A DNA stretch of 64,000 bases, taken from positions 1,477,501 through 1,541,500 of the forward strand of contig NC_090171.1 of NCBI RefSeq assembly GCF_017916325.1. Reading direction: 5' to 3'. The number at the start of each line of letters is the position of its first letter. Position 1 is the first letter of the stretch. Made by a program: the position numbers and the translations under genes. The notes under the pieces are model-generated. The model did no database searches, was not told the DNA's origin, and saw nothing but the letters and a program-made list of their open reading frames with translations. Below, piece by piece: positions 40,109 to 50,194 of this stretch. This DNA comes from Leishmania martiniquensis (lineage: Eukaryota > Euglenozoa > Kinetoplastea > Trypanosomatida > Trypanosomatidae).

Positions 40109-41422
40109 ATGACGGACTATAAGGTGAAGGATATCAGTCTCGCGGAATGGGGCCGAAAGGCGATCGAGCTGGCCGAAAACGAGATGCCTGGCCTGATGGA
40201 GCTGCGCCGCGAGTATGGCCCTTCCCAGCCGCTGAAGGGCGCAAAGATCGCTGGGTGTCTGCACATGACAGTGCAGACGGCCGTGCTCATTGAGACCCTC
40301 AAGGCCCTTGGTGCGGAGCTGCGCTGGTCCTCTTGCAACATCTTCTCCACCCAGGATAACGCCGCCGCGGCCATCGCGAAGGCCGGTGTACCGGTGTTTG
40401 CGTGGAAAGGGGAGACGGATGAGGAGTACGAGTGGTGCATCGCCCAAACACTGAAGGGCTTCAGCGGTGACGGTCTGCCTAACATGATCCTCGACGACGG
40501 TGGTGACCTGACGAACCTTGTGATCGACCACCACCCCGAGCTCGTGCCCAAGATTTTCGGCATCTCCGAGGAGACCACGACCGGTGTGAAGAACCTGTAC
40601 AAGCGCCTGAGCAAGGGCGCGCTCCCCATTTCCGCCATCAACGTCAACGACAGTGTGACCAAGAGCAAGTTCGACAACCTTTATGGCTGCCGAGAGTCCC
40701 TAGTCGACGGCATCAAGCGTGCCACCGATGTCATGATTGCTGGTAAGACTTGCTGCGTGTGCGGATATGGCGATGTGGGTAAGGGATGCGCCGCCGCCCT
40801 GCGCGCCTTCGGCGCTCGCGTTGTCGTGACGGAGGTGGACCCGATCAACGCTCTTCAGGCCGCCATGGAGGGCTACCAGGTTGTCTTGATCGAGGACGTC
40901 GTGGCTGATGCACACATCTTCGTGACAACGACCGGCAACGACGACATCATCACCTCCAGGCACTTCCTGCACATGCGCGACGACGCCATTGTGTGCAACA
41001 TCGGCCACTTTGACACGGAGATCCAGGTGGGGTGGCTGGAAGCCAACGCCAAGGAGCACGTTGAGATTAAGCCGCAGGTGGACCGCTACACCATGGAGAA
41101 CGGGCGCCACATCATCCTCCTGGCTAAGGGTCGCCTGGTCAACCTCGGCTGCGCCAGCGGTCACCCATCCTTCGTCATGTCCAACTCCTTCACAAACCAG
41201 GTGCTGGCGCAGATCGAGCTCTGGAGCAACCGTGACAACGGCAAGTACCCGCACGGCGACAACGCCGGCGTGTTCTTCCTGCCCAAGGCGCTCGATGAGA
41301 AGGTCGCCGCCCTTCACCTGGCCCACGTTGGTGCCAAGCTGACGAAGCTGACCCCAAAGCAGGCTGAGTACATAAACTGTCCGGTCGATGGCCCGTTCAA
41401 GCCGGACCACTATCGCTACTAA
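40109..41422 (+). CDS. S-adenosylhomocysteine hydrolase (adenosylhomocysteinase)
   Basis: The enzyme reversibly splits S-adenosylhomocysteine into adenosine and homocysteine with tightly bound NAD, relieving product inhibition of methyltransferases. The 437 residues match the expected length. Visible signatures are '[16 protein letters not shown]', '[18 protein letters not shown]', '[12 protein letters not shown]', '[14 protein letters not shown]', '[20 protein letters not shown]' (catalytic Lys/Asp region), the NAD motif 'CGYGDVGKG', 'NIGHFDTEI', '[16 protein letters not shown]', and the C-terminal 'KPDHYRY' whose Lys/Tyr reach the NAD of the partner subunit. It is cytosolic, with no targeting signal. 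ATG 40109 is 80 bases after a good splice acceptor. Confidence 0.98.
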   Translation: MTDYKVKDISLAEWGRKAIELAENEMPGLMELRREYGPSQPLKGAKIAGCLHMTVQTAVLIETLKALGAELRWSSCNIFSTQDNAAAAIAKAGVPVFAWKGETDEEYEWCIAQTLKGFSGDGLPNMILDDGGDLTNLVIDHHPELVPKIFGISEETTTGVKNLYKRLSKGALPISAINVNDSVTKSKFDNLYGCRESLVDGIKRATDVMIAGKTCCVCGYGDVGKGCAAALRAFGARVVVTEVDPINALQAAMEGYQVVLIEDVVADAHIFVTTTGNDDIITSRHFLHMRDDAIVCNIGHFDTEIQVGWLEANAKEHVEIKPQVDRYTMENGRHIILLAKGRLVNLGCASGHPSFVMSNSFTNQVLAQIELWSNRDNGKYPHGDNAGVFFLPKALDEKVAALHLAHVGAKLTKLTPKQAEYINCPVDGPFKPDHYRY

Positions 41423-42417
41423 GCGCGCTCGCTGATACGCAGAACCGCCTGAAAGGGTGTGAAACACGAATGGGGATGCGGGAGAGAAGAGCGAAAAACA
41501 AGAAGAGGGGTGGTGGTGCGAGGCGCGCGAGGTAGGAGCAGGGCGACGCTGCCGCTCCTTACATGTGTGCCCAGGCAGATGTTCGAACGGCGCATCGGCA
41601 GCGCAGTCCACTTTTCTGCTTCTCGTCTTGTCCACCTTTTCTACCCTTTCTCTTTCGACCTCTCCTCCTTGCTCCTTCTCGCCCCTCCACTCAGGCTCGG
41701 CATGCAGACTGCATGGAAACGCCGGCGCCAGGACCTGTTGCCTGGCACCGCACCTGTCAACTCCCAGCAACGGAGAGACGTGAGAAGAGACGAATTGAAG
41801 TAGACAGAAGAGGGTGTCGGTGGCTCCGCTGTGAATGGGCTTCGAGAGGTGGAAAGAAAATGTGATGGTGTGCGATGGCCCGGAGCAGCAACTGGCTAGA
41901 TTATGTTGCCGCGGCTCCTCAGACCACGCACATACACAAGATTTCGTGACCTATCGTTTCAATCGCCGTACCGTCTTTCTCTTCTCTCTGCGACGAGGCT
42001 TGCGTTCCTCCATTCGTCCCTCTCTCTTCCAGTACCTCCTCTCCAAGGAAGAGGCGGTGAGGAAAGAGCGCGGCTGGCGTGCGCTTCATGAAGTGGCGCG
42101 TGCGTGTATAACAGCCGGGCACCTCGTCCTGCATGTGCGTTCGGGTGTCACGAATTGCGCGCCCTTTTCAACCTCCTTCCCCCAGAGTAAGCTTCACTTC
42201 CCTTTCGCTGGTGATCGTATGGGCATTCCTTTATCGTTTGCTCTTCACACAACGATGCGTGTCGCGAGAGATTTCGGCCGAACCCACCACCACATCTGGG
42301 CGTTTACTCACGGCCTGGGCCTCAACCTTTTTTCTCCGGCTTGCCCTTGTTGAACTCGTATGTGTGTGTTCCCGCTTTTCTTCAAAAGGTTCGGGTACGA
42401 CGGTAGGTGCTGTGCGC

Positions 42418-42428
42418 GGGGGGGGGGG
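42418..42428 (+). repeat. G11 homopolymer
   Basis: Eleven consecutive G residues in the SAHH 3' flank. It could form G-quadruplex contacts or be a slippage site. Confidence 0.8.
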
Positions 42429-43846
42429 AATGCGTTGCCGGTGTAGAGGGTAGGGCTAAGTAAGAGCAGATGACTGTTGTTATGCATGCGTGAAGATTCA
42501 GCAACTCGGCGGGCGAGGTGGCAGGAAGCGTTTTCACGGGCAGTGGCTGCTGCGGCAGCGGTCCTCCTACGGTGAAGGAGCGGAATGGAACCGAAGGCGG
42601 AGCATCTGCTGAGACGCAAAGGCGTCGAAGAAAAAGGAAAAGTTGCTTTGGCGAGCCTCGTATCTGAATGCGCGCATGCACCACGCCTTTCATGTCACGA
42701 AGTACGCTCATGCACACAAGAGAAGAGAGACCCTCCATCTTCCCTTTTTCCCATCTGCCGAGCTTTCTTTCTCTGCACCTCTTGCACCATCGATCTCACC
42801 GTGCGTTCTTGGCCAAAGGAGGTGTGCGAGAGACTGGGCGCTGCGCGTGATGTGCGCTTTCGTTTTTCGTTGGCGAATGCCGTGGCAGCTGTCCTTGTCT
42901 TTTGGCTACATCTCTCTTCCCCTCCCTCTCTGCCTCTCTGTCTGTGCCTTCCTCTTTTTTTTTCTCCCTTTATGCTTTCCTTTTAAATCGCTCTCATGTC
43001 ACTAAGGGGCATCTTCATTTTTTTCCTTTCGCTCCTCTTTTTCTTTTTTGTTGTTGTCGGCTCTCCTTTGGGGCAGCGAAATGTCATCATGCCGAGCAAA
43101 GGCAGAAGGGAGAGAGAAAAAGAAAAACGTGTGCCGACGCACTCATCACCACTGGACCCCTTCTCACGCCCCCATCCCCTCTTCCTCCTTTTCTCCGTCT
43201 CCCCATGCCCCACGTTAGGAGGGAAGCCCGGCGGGGGAGGGCGCATGCTGGGGAGGAGAGGGGGAGTAGGTGAGGGAGGGAGGGGACTGGAAAGGAAAGA
43301 GAAAACAATAGAATAAAAGAAAACAACTAAACACACGAAGAGGCCACCCAACCGTGCGACTCCGCGGGTGGATGACCAAAAAATGGTGCCGTATGGCACA
43401 AAGACGAACCCAATGAAAACAATCGAGGAGCGCCCCCCTCATAAAAGCCCCATACACAGACACGCACGCAGAGCTGTCAGCGTATGGGGAACGTGTACAT
43501 GTGAAAAAGAGGGAAAAGCACACGGGAGGCAATGGCGAATCGATAGGGGAGGGGGGGTCAGAGCAGGAAAAGGGCGCCGCCACACTGTGCTGCAGCGATT
43601 TCGCGCCGTTGAGGGGTGCGGGCGGCGTAGAGGAAGAAAGAGAGCTGAAGCATGCGGACTGCAAAGGCGGTCCAGGTATATATGCTCTTTCTGTTGCTGC
43701 CTTTACGCACGCTTGCCTTCTCACCGTTTTTGAAAACTGTTCAGTCGAGGTGGTGCCGCGTCGTTCCATCTTTGATGTCGTATCGAGGAACGTGTATCTC
43801 TTCGCTTCTTCGCTGCGCGCCACCTCCCCTTGCCCTGCTCACAGTT

Positions 43847-43874
43847 CCCTCCCTCCCTCCCTCCCTCTCTCTCT
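43847..43874 (+). repeat. CCCT microsatellite
   Basis: About five CCCT units followed by a CT run; a pyrimidine tract upstream of the small membrane protein gene. Confidence 0.8.
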
Positions 43875-44411
43875 AAAACAACCTGCGCGCAACGAGCTGG
43901 GCTTCGCTCCCCCTTTTTCCCATTTCCCCTCACTACGCCAAGCGCCAAGCATGCGCACACTGAATTTTCGCCAGAGCCACATCCGTGATTTGCTTCCGCC
44001 TGTTACATTGTACCGAACCACCGAGGACGCAGTTCAGACGCCCCCCTTCCTCCAGTTTCGGTAACGTACTTTTTTGCTTAGCGGCCCCCTCCCGGCTTCG
44101 GGATCGCAGGTACAGCAGTTGATACCGTGGCCTCTGTTTTTCTTTGAGCTGCATGTGCAGGGCCTGACAGTGCCCACGAATCGGCGCGGATCGTTCGCGT
44201 TTTCTTAGAAGGAGGGGGCTCCACTGGCTCTCATTCACTTCTCCTTCCCGCAGGACGGTGACAGCGGAGCCCTCACGTCGGCGTACTCCCGCAGAAACTA
44301 CCTCTCCCGCGTGTGCCGTCACGCTGAAGTGCACCATCCGCTCAAGTGACTTGCTCCGGTGCCGCTTTCGCTTGTCCGTCGGCGCTGTTCGGCTCTTCCC
44401 TCTCCCGCTCG

Positions 44412-44433
44412 CTTGCTCGCTCTCTCTTTCCAG
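44412..44433 (+). promoter_or_regulatory. Probable trans-splice acceptor of the small membrane protein gene
   Basis: 'CTCGCTCTCTCTTTCCAG' ends at AG 44432-44433, 21 bases before ATG 44455. This close spacing excludes the upstream extension of the frame to 44359. Confidence 0.65.
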
Positions 44434-44454
44434 ATAACATCCGCTCACATCAAG

Positions 44455-44856
44455 ATGGCGTTGATCATGGCGGGCGCTGCCGCGGTCTCTGTTCTTGCCG
44501 TCGGCGCGGTGCTCTTGTATGGCGCGGTGAGCATCCTTGCGGGCGGCTTCTTCCGCTTGGCACTTGGCGCGCTGCTGATGGGCATGTCGCTCTCTGTCAT
44601 TATCTCCGTCACAGCAAATTTGCTGTCGATGACTTTTTCGCGCTACGATTGGGAGCCGAAGACATCGGTCATCTTTGTGCGCAGCTTGCTGGCAGCCTTG
44701 GGCCAACCCACCCTGACAGGGGTTATTGGCTTGTCGCTGGTGGCGCTGATTTCAATGGCGGCGTCGAAGGTGCGCGTCATGGTGGAGGAGATGGACATCC
44801 TGATCCGTTCCCACGCTGCGTACGCAGCGCGCAGCAGTCGCACCGCGGCATCGTGA
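44455..44856 (+). CDS. Small three-helix membrane protein, function unknown (133 aa)
   Basis: Three hydrophobic segments are visible: about 3-30 ('AGAAAVSVLAVGAVLLYGAV'), about 34-58 ('LALGALLMGMSLSVIISVTA') and about 80-103 ('PTLTGVIGLSLVALISMAAS'). The loop between the second and third is charged ('FSRYDWEPKTS'), and the C-terminal 30 residues are polar and partly helical ('RVMVEEMDILIRS'). No cleavable signal peptide is obvious; the first segment could act as a signal anchor. The strong splice acceptor and short 5' UTR support a real gene. I do not recognise the family. Confidence 0.75.
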   Translation: MALIMAGAAAVSVLAVGAVLLYGAVSILAGGFFRLALGALLMGMSLSVIISVTANLLSMTFSRYDWEPKTSVIFVRSLLAALGQPTLTGVIGLSLVALISMAASKVRVMVEEMDILIRSHAAYAARSSRTAAS

Positions 44857-44974
44857 GGGATCATGCCGAGAGGTAGTGCTGGTGTCTGCTCGCCCTTCTG
44901 GCGGGGTTCAGCGCGCGAAGTTATCACCATGCTTGCTGCCTGCTGCGGAAGGATCAGCTAAGCAGCTTAGGCTC

Positions 44975-44990
44975 GAATATATATATATTC
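44975..44990. repeat. Perfect 16-bp AT palindrome
   Basis: 'GAATATATATATATTC' is self-complementary and sits 4 bases after a 13-base hairpin, in a likely 3' UTR. Confidence 0.8.
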
Positions 44991-45799
44991 TGTGGTGAAC
45001 CACGTCCCCTCGCTCCGAGGCGGATCGGAGCCTTTGCGCGAGTGATGTCGGGCGTGCTGCACACTCCGTTTTAGGATGAGGTTCGCTCGCCACTTCGCGC
45101 GCCATTGTCCTCACCACGGCCACTTTACTGAGACTGGAACACGGCTGAAGGGAATGCTGCGGCAGAGAAAGGGTGGCGGGCGCCCGCAGTGTAGGCCAGA
45201 GCAAAGGTCGATACTTCCACGCCCATGGGCTTGGTGTACGGCCCGCACCGTGGCTCCAGGTACCCACCGGTGGTGCACCAGCACCGCATCGTTGCAGAGA
45301 GGAGAGCCGACGTTGCAGCTCCTGTCACCTAACCGTCACTCTTCAACTCGTGCAACAGATTAGTGCTTGCCTCTTTCGTCACCCCCATACTGTGAGCCGC
45401 GGATGCTTCTCAGCTGCAGCCCTATTGGCAGCAGCGTCCGCCGCCCCCCCTCCTTCACGAATGAGTCTGTGCGTTATCCCCTTTCCTGCACTGCCATCTC
45501 TATAGGAAACATAAGTGGCTGTGTGGCGGACGTAGGACACCCCTTTCAGCTTTCTATCGTACGCCACCGATTCCCCCTATAGAAAAAGAATGCCATGGAT
45601 TCGAGAGGAGGAGTACCGAAACAGCACCAGCCACTTGAAAAGGCTGTCCAGGCCACTTTGACGGGGGACAAGATTTCGATGGTGTTGCCTGGCGTTTCCT
45701 CCTGGAGCCTCACCCCCTTTCTCCTTTCCCCTGTTCTAGCCCTTTCGCCACCCCACCAGGTTCTCTTTCTCCGCTGCCCTTCCTCCCCCCTCCTTCCAC

Positions 45800-45830
45800 C
45801 ACTTCTCGCGCTCGCTTCTCGGCTTCGTAG
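45800..45830 (+). promoter_or_regulatory. Probable trans-splice acceptor of TERT
   Basis: A C/T-rich tract ends in 'GGCTTCGTAG' at 45829-45830, 17 bases before ATG 45848, the first ATG of the long frame. Confidence 0.55.
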
Positions 45831-45847
45831 GTGGGACACCGCAACGC

Positions 45848-48800
45848 ATGTCAGCCTCGTTCCCGTCTATTCCTGGCTTCGCCGGCCCTCTGTCGCTCAA
45901 AACCTTCCTAGAGGAGTACTTGGGTCTCCGTCTCACCTTCGCCGCAGAAACTGCGTCTACATCGCCAATAGCAGCAGCGAAGGCAGAGGCGCCAAGCGCT
46001 GCAGAGTCTCGTGCTTACCGTGATGTTGTGCTGCCGCCGAACCAGGCGTTCTTGGTGGTCGTTTACGTGGCGCTGCACGCCCCTTCTTCCCCTCGACCTA
46101 TCGGGGCACATGCACCCACAACACTCGCGGCACCGACAGCAGGTTGTGTTGCGTCTACCACAGGGTTCGGGTGGCTTCGGCCGCCGCTGACTCATCAGGC
46201 GGCGGGTGCGGCAAGCCATGATACATGTGTGACGCGGGGCAGCCTTGCCCACCGGCGCGACTTTTCCTCTTCGTCCTCTGCATTCAGAGGCAAGGGCAGC
46301 AGCGCCCGCGGCCCCTGGCGTGCTTCCGTCCCTTGGCTTCTATACACCATCACCTCTCACCGGCCCTTCACCGATGCTCTTCTGCACCACCCGTGGTGGC
46401 GATCGTTTGCCGCCTGCGTGGGCCCCACTGCTATGGGGTTTATCGAAATGTACTGCCCTGTCGTTCTTCAGCTGGAGGCCATGGCTGGCGGGGTGCAGGT
46501 GCTCGGCCCTGCCCTGAAGCATGCCGCCGTGGAGACGGCGCTTTCCGTGACGGTGCCGCCATCTGAGGTGAGAGGCAGGCCACCGCAGGGAGGCGTCTCA
46601 GTATTTTCGCGTGGCTTGACGCGTGCCACCAACACTAACGCGCACCCTGCACCTCCCCCGCCTCAAAAGCGACGGCGAGTGGAGAAGACTGGACAAGGCC
46701 CCCAAAGAGGAGTTGCCCTGGGAGGTTGCCCCTGTACGAAAGACCCACTTGCCGGTCCTGGGAACTGTGAGGCGATGCATGCCACCTGGGGGTCCGCGTT
46801 GCCGCGCACCGATACTCCGCGCACCCGTCTCTTCAGTCTGCGCGCAGAGGAGATGGACTACTTTGGGGACGGTGACGAGGCAGTCCCGCTGCCAGCGGGC
46901 TTTCTCGAGGCTCGGTGGCTCCGCTGCCACCCACGCAGTCTGCACTGCGTCTTGCAAGCCGCTCTGCCAAAGCGGACCGCCTACGCCGCCCCCACACGCC
47001 GCTGCCGTGCGTGCACTAGCGCGAAAGGCACTGGAAGCGCCGGTGCAGAAGACATACCGATGCGCTACGTAGCGCACATTTTTCGTTGGTTGACGCTACA
47101 GACTTCTCCGAGGAGCGTGAATGCTTCTCCGAGTACCCCGCCAAAATTCGATGTGCTGTCCCACCTGTGCCGTGTCCTCTCGACTGTTATCGATCAATGC
47201 AGTCGTCTGGACCTTCGCGGGGCCGCGCTAAAGCATACCGGCCACCTGGAGGAGACCTTCCGTCGCCAGCAAAGAGGCGTGGAGGCGTGGGACGTGCAGC
47301 GGCTCTCTAGCCCTGTGGATGTGGTGGTTTCGTACCTGCGCACACTGCTCTCTACTCTACGCTGGACACCGTTGCATGCAGCCAAGGACGGGCCCTTCTG
47401 GGGACTCGATGCCGCCAGTAGTGAACGCGTGCTCGACGCACTCATGAGGGCGGTGCAAGGCTGGCTAATCGCCGGTCGCCACGCGGTTGTTCCAGTCTCC
47501 CGCTTCTTGGACGGCGTGCCAGTGGCACAGGTGCCCTGGTTGAACGGGTTCTACACGGTGAGCCCTTCACTGTCGTCCTCGGCAGCCACTTCGTCCGCGG
47601 CTCGTCACGCGCGCCGCGAGCGCTCACGCGTTCAGCAGCGTGTTTGGCTCCAGTTCGCCTTGTTCCTCACGCAGGACATACTGCCCTTCCTGGTGCGCGC
47701 ATCCTTCACCGTCACGTGGAGTTCCAAGAACACGCACACACTTCTTTTTTTCCCCACATCGGTGTGGCGGCGACTGGTGCGCCGCGAGGTTCGTCGCACT
47801 CGATCTTGTAGTGCCGCCCGAGGGCGGACGGCACTGACTTTGGACGGCGCGCGCACAGCTGGTGCGGCGTGTGCTGTGTCACCCTCGGCGGCGAGCAAGT
47901 GTGGGAGCGAGGTGAGCGCTACGCTGGCCGTGACTTCCTCGGTCACCTCCTCGGGATCCTCCGCCACTTCCGCGCAGGAAAATGCATGGTGTGCCCTCCG
48001 CACAGGCAGTGTGTTGGCGCGTCGAGGCGCACACGCTACCCTCACCACACGCAGCGGCGGTGCATCTTGCCTCTACGCCGGGGTTCGCTTCCGCCCTGAC
48101 CGGCGCAAGCTACGCCCCATTGCCGTGGTGCGTAGCGCGTCCCTGCGGTCGCTGAAGGGAATGGCCCGCGGGTCACCGAGTCCTTACAGCTACGCAACCG
48201 CCTTGGTACGCTTGCTGGGCAGGCTGGGCTGCAGGGACACCGATGAGCACCTGCCGGAAGTGACAGCAACACTCCTCAAGTGGGTGCAGGCACGCAGTCG
48301 TCGCAGCTGTCGCGCCAGCGCCCGTCGCTTTCCCCGTTCGCTTCCTATGCATCTTCCGCACAAACCAGCAATGCAGGACGCGCTGCGCTGCTTGGAAAGT
48401 GGAGTGGAGGAGCAGCGCGTACGGGAAGGCCTGCCGCGCCTGAGCAATCTTTCCCACCAAGACGAGTACGCGGAGCTGCGTAGCTTTTGCGAGGATGTGC
48501 GAGGCAGGCACGCGATGCCGTGCCAAGGGTGCGCGGGTGCGGCGGGGGAGGCCTCACCGGGCCTGCCACAAGGCTTAGGTGCCTGTTTCGCGCCTTGCGC
48601 CACGTCTCACGCCTTCGAGACCGTTACCCTTGTCCGCTGCGATGCCTCGCGCTGCTATGATAATTTGCCCCAGGATCGGGTGCTCGAGGCGGTGGCGACG
48701 TTGGTGCAGCATGACACCTACCGTGTGCTCCGCTTTACTGCCATTCACGCTCTGGAAGTGGAGGCACCTGGCAAAGGTGGCGGTCTGCTCCGGCGCGCTT

Positions 48801-50194
48801 TCACGACACGCACTATTTCTTGCGCGGATGCGGAGCGCGGCATTTTGGCGCGAATCCCTCGTGGCCACATATATTGGGAGGAAGAAGAAGCGTGCAAGCA
48901 CGGCGGGCTTCCCTCTGCTGCCGCCCCCTCTCGTGCCGGCGACTCCGGCACCTGCTGGGGCGCAAACCTCATTTCCGGAGCCGCAGTCCGCGCACTCCTC
49001 AGCGAACACATAAGCCGTCACCTCGTCGTCCTATCGGGTGGAAGCGTGTTCGAACAGCGCGTCGGCATTGTGCAGGGCTCCCCAGTGGCGATGCTCCTTT
49101 GCGACCGCCTCTTCGCCGATGTCGTAGACACCACTCTGTCATGCATACTGAGCGAGCACACGGAGCGGTCGCTGCTACTTCGGCGGGTCGATGACGTGCT
49201 TGTTGCCACCACATCACTCACTGCAGCGGAGCGATGCCTACAGGCAATGCAGCGGGGTTGGCCCTCCGTTGGGTACGCGAGCAACCCCAGCAAGCTAACA
49301 CTCTCGAGAGCATGCGGTAGCCTCGTTCCGTGGTGCGGTCTTCTTCTGCACGACACCACGCTCGAAGCGAGCGTGGAGTGGCGGCGCCTTGGGACGCTAC
49401 TGACATCTCTCCGCGTCGGCGATCCCCGCTACGTGCACCGCGGGGATCGAGAGCCATTGTACTTCACGCAGCGCTTCCTCGCAGTTTTGCAGCTGCGTGT
49501 CGCCCCAACCGTGCTGTGCGGCCGTATCAACTCCAGAACTCGGCAGCTGCAGACCTTCTACGAGATGGGCCTGCTGTGGAGCCGAGTAGTGCTAGAGAAG
49601 GTGCAGGAGGCGCTGCCGGTGGCGCATAATCGTTGTGTGGCAGTGCTACTGCTGCGTCCGCTCGCCGTATGCATCGATCGTCTGTGGCAGCTGCTGCGCC
49701 GCCATGAGCGCTTTCTGACAACCCGGCAGTCTGCGTGCGGCGTGTCCGTTGCCGAGGTGCGGGCTTGCGTTTTGACAGCGCTGCATCGCACGATGCAAGC
49801 CAAGTTGCGGGTGCTGCAGGCTCGCACTGTCCGTGCCTTGCCCACCCATCGAGGACCGACACCGCGAGGGACTGTATGTCGGAAAGGGCCGCAGAAGAGC
49901 CTTTGCGCCAGAAAGGCATCGCCTGCTGGGCCTAAGGGTTGTAAACGTCGCCGCCATGCCCGTAAGCTTCGTCTGAACCTGCGCGTCCGCCTGCGCTCTT
50001 TCTGGTGGATTGCTGCCGCAGAGGTCGAGTCCCAGTGGCGCCGCTCCCTTGGGGCTCTGCAGAGAGGGGCACCAAACGCTGGCGCGGCGCGCGAGCCGAG
50101 TGTGCGCTCGTTCGCTGCGTCGGCAGCAGTGCTGATGGAAGATGGCCCAACATCGATGCACGCGCGAGCACTAAGTGCGACGCGACTCTCGTAG
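45848..50194 (+). CDS. Telomerase reverse transcriptase catalytic subunit (TERT, 1448 aa)
   Basis: TERT copies the telomerase RNA template onto chromosome ends in the nucleus. The telomerase-specific T motif region lies at about 598-645 ('FALFLTQDILPFLVRASF', 'LLFFPTSVWRRLV'). Motifs 1/2 lie near 745-765 ('GVRFRPDRRKLRPIAVV'), motif A near 928-937 with Asp932 ('LVRCDASRCYDNL'), motif B near 1070-1085 ('VGIVQGSPVAMLLCDRLF'), motif C with the catalytic pair Asp1115-Asp1116 ('LLRRVDDVLVATTS'), and motifs D/E near 1150-1175 ('SNPSKLTLS', 'WCGLLLHDTTLEASVEW'). All three metal-binding Asp are present. Basic tails and low-complexity Ala/Ser/Arg inserts (about 80-170, 230-330, 660-740) explain the length, which is typical of Leishmania TERT and larger than human TERT. 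Confidence 0.95.
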   Translation: MSASFPSIPGFAGPLSLKTFLEEYLGLRLTFAAETASTSPIAAAKAEAPSAAESRAYRDVVLPPNQAFLVVVYVALHAPSSPRPIGAHAPTTLAAPTAGCVASTTGFGWLRPPLTHQAAGAASHDTCVTRGSLAHRRDFSSSSSAFRGKGSSARGPWRASVPWLLYTITSHRPFTDALLHHPWWRSFAACVGPTAMGFIEMYCPVVLQLEAMAGGVQVLGPALKHAAVETALSVTVPPSEVRGRPPQGGVSVFSRGLTRATNTNAHPAPPPPQKRRRVEKTGQGPQRGVALGGCPCTKDPLAGPGNCEAMHATWGSALPRTDTPRTRLFSLRAEEMDYFGDGDEAVPLPAGFLEARWLRCHPRSLHCVLQAALPKRTAYAAPTRRCRACTSAKGTGSAGAEDIPMRYVAHIFRWLTLQTSPRSVNASPSTPPKFDVLSHLCRVLSTVIDQCSRLDLRGAALKHTGHLEETFRRQQRGVEAWDVQRLSSPVDVVVSYLRTLLSTLRWTPLHAAKDGPFWGLDAASSERVLDALMRAVQGWLIAGRHAVVPVSRFLDGVPVAQVPWLNGFYTVSPSLSSSAATSSAARHARRERSRVQQRVWLQFALFLTQDILPFLVRASFTVTWSSKNTHTLLFFPTSVWRRLVRREVRRTRSCSAARGRTALTLDGARTAGAACAVSPSAASKCGSEVSATLAVTSSVTSSGSSATSAQENAWCALRTGSVLARRGAHATLTTRSGGASCLYAGVRFRPDRRKLRPIAVVRSASLRSLKGMARGSPSPYSYATALVRLLGRLGCRDTDEHLPEVTATLLKWVQARSRRSCRASARRFPRSLPMHLPHKPAMQDALRCLESGVEEQRVREGLPRLSNLSHQDEYAELRSFCEDVRGRHAMPCQGCAGAAGEASPGLPQGLGACFAPCATSHAFETVTLVRCDASRCYDNLPQDRVLEAVATLVQHDTYRVLRFTAIHALEVEAPGKGGGLLRRAFTTRTISCADAERGILARIPRGHIYWEEEEACKHGGLPSAAAPSRAGDSGTCWGANLISGAAVRALLSEHISRHLVVLSGGSVFEQRVGIVQGSPVAMLLCDRLFADVVDTTLSCILSEHTERSLLLRRVDDVLVATTSLTAAERCLQAMQRGWPSVGYASNPSKLTLSRACGSLVPWCGLLLHDTTLEASVEWRRLGTLLTSLRVGDPRYVHRGDREPLYFTQRFLAVLQLRVAPTVLCGRINSRTRQLQTFYEMGLLWSRVVLEKVQEALPVAHNRCVAVLLLRPLAVCIDRLWQLLRRHERFLTTRQSACGVSVAEVRACVLTALHRTMQAKLRVLQARTVRALPTHRGPTPRGTVCRKGPQKSLCARKASPAGPKGCKRRRHARKLRLNLRVRLRSFWWIAAAEVESQWRRSLGALQRGAPNAGAAREPSVRSFAASAAVLMEDGPTSMHARALSATRLS
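49356..49376. repeat. 9-bp perfect hairpin within TERT
   Basis: 'CCACGCTCG' and its reverse complement are separated by three bases, in the coding region just after motif E. Confidence 0.75.
49421..49448. repeat. Second 9-bp inverted repeat within TERT
   Basis: 'GATCCCCGC' and its reverse complement are separated by ten bases, 45 bases downstream of the first hairpin. Confidence 0.75.

Larger units (their letters stand above)
41423..44454. other. Long intergenic region between SAHH and the small membrane protein gene
   Basis: About 3 kb with no accepted gene. It contains a G11 run at 42418-42428, T/C-rich stretches at 42890-43060, A-rich stretches at 43290-43330, and a CCCT repeat at 43847-43874. 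Purine-rich and pyrimidine-rich blocks alternate, giving Arg/Lys- or Ser/Pro-rich spurious frames on both strands. Confidence 0.55.
44857..45847. other. Intergenic region between the small membrane protein gene and TERT
   Basis: 991 bases without a gene. It contains a short hairpin 'CTAAGCAGCTTAG' at 44958-44970, an AT palindrome at 44975-44990 and a 7-bp stem at 45012-45031, all within 75 bases in the 3' flank of the membrane protein gene. The last 120 bases are C/T-rich. Confidence 0.6.
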
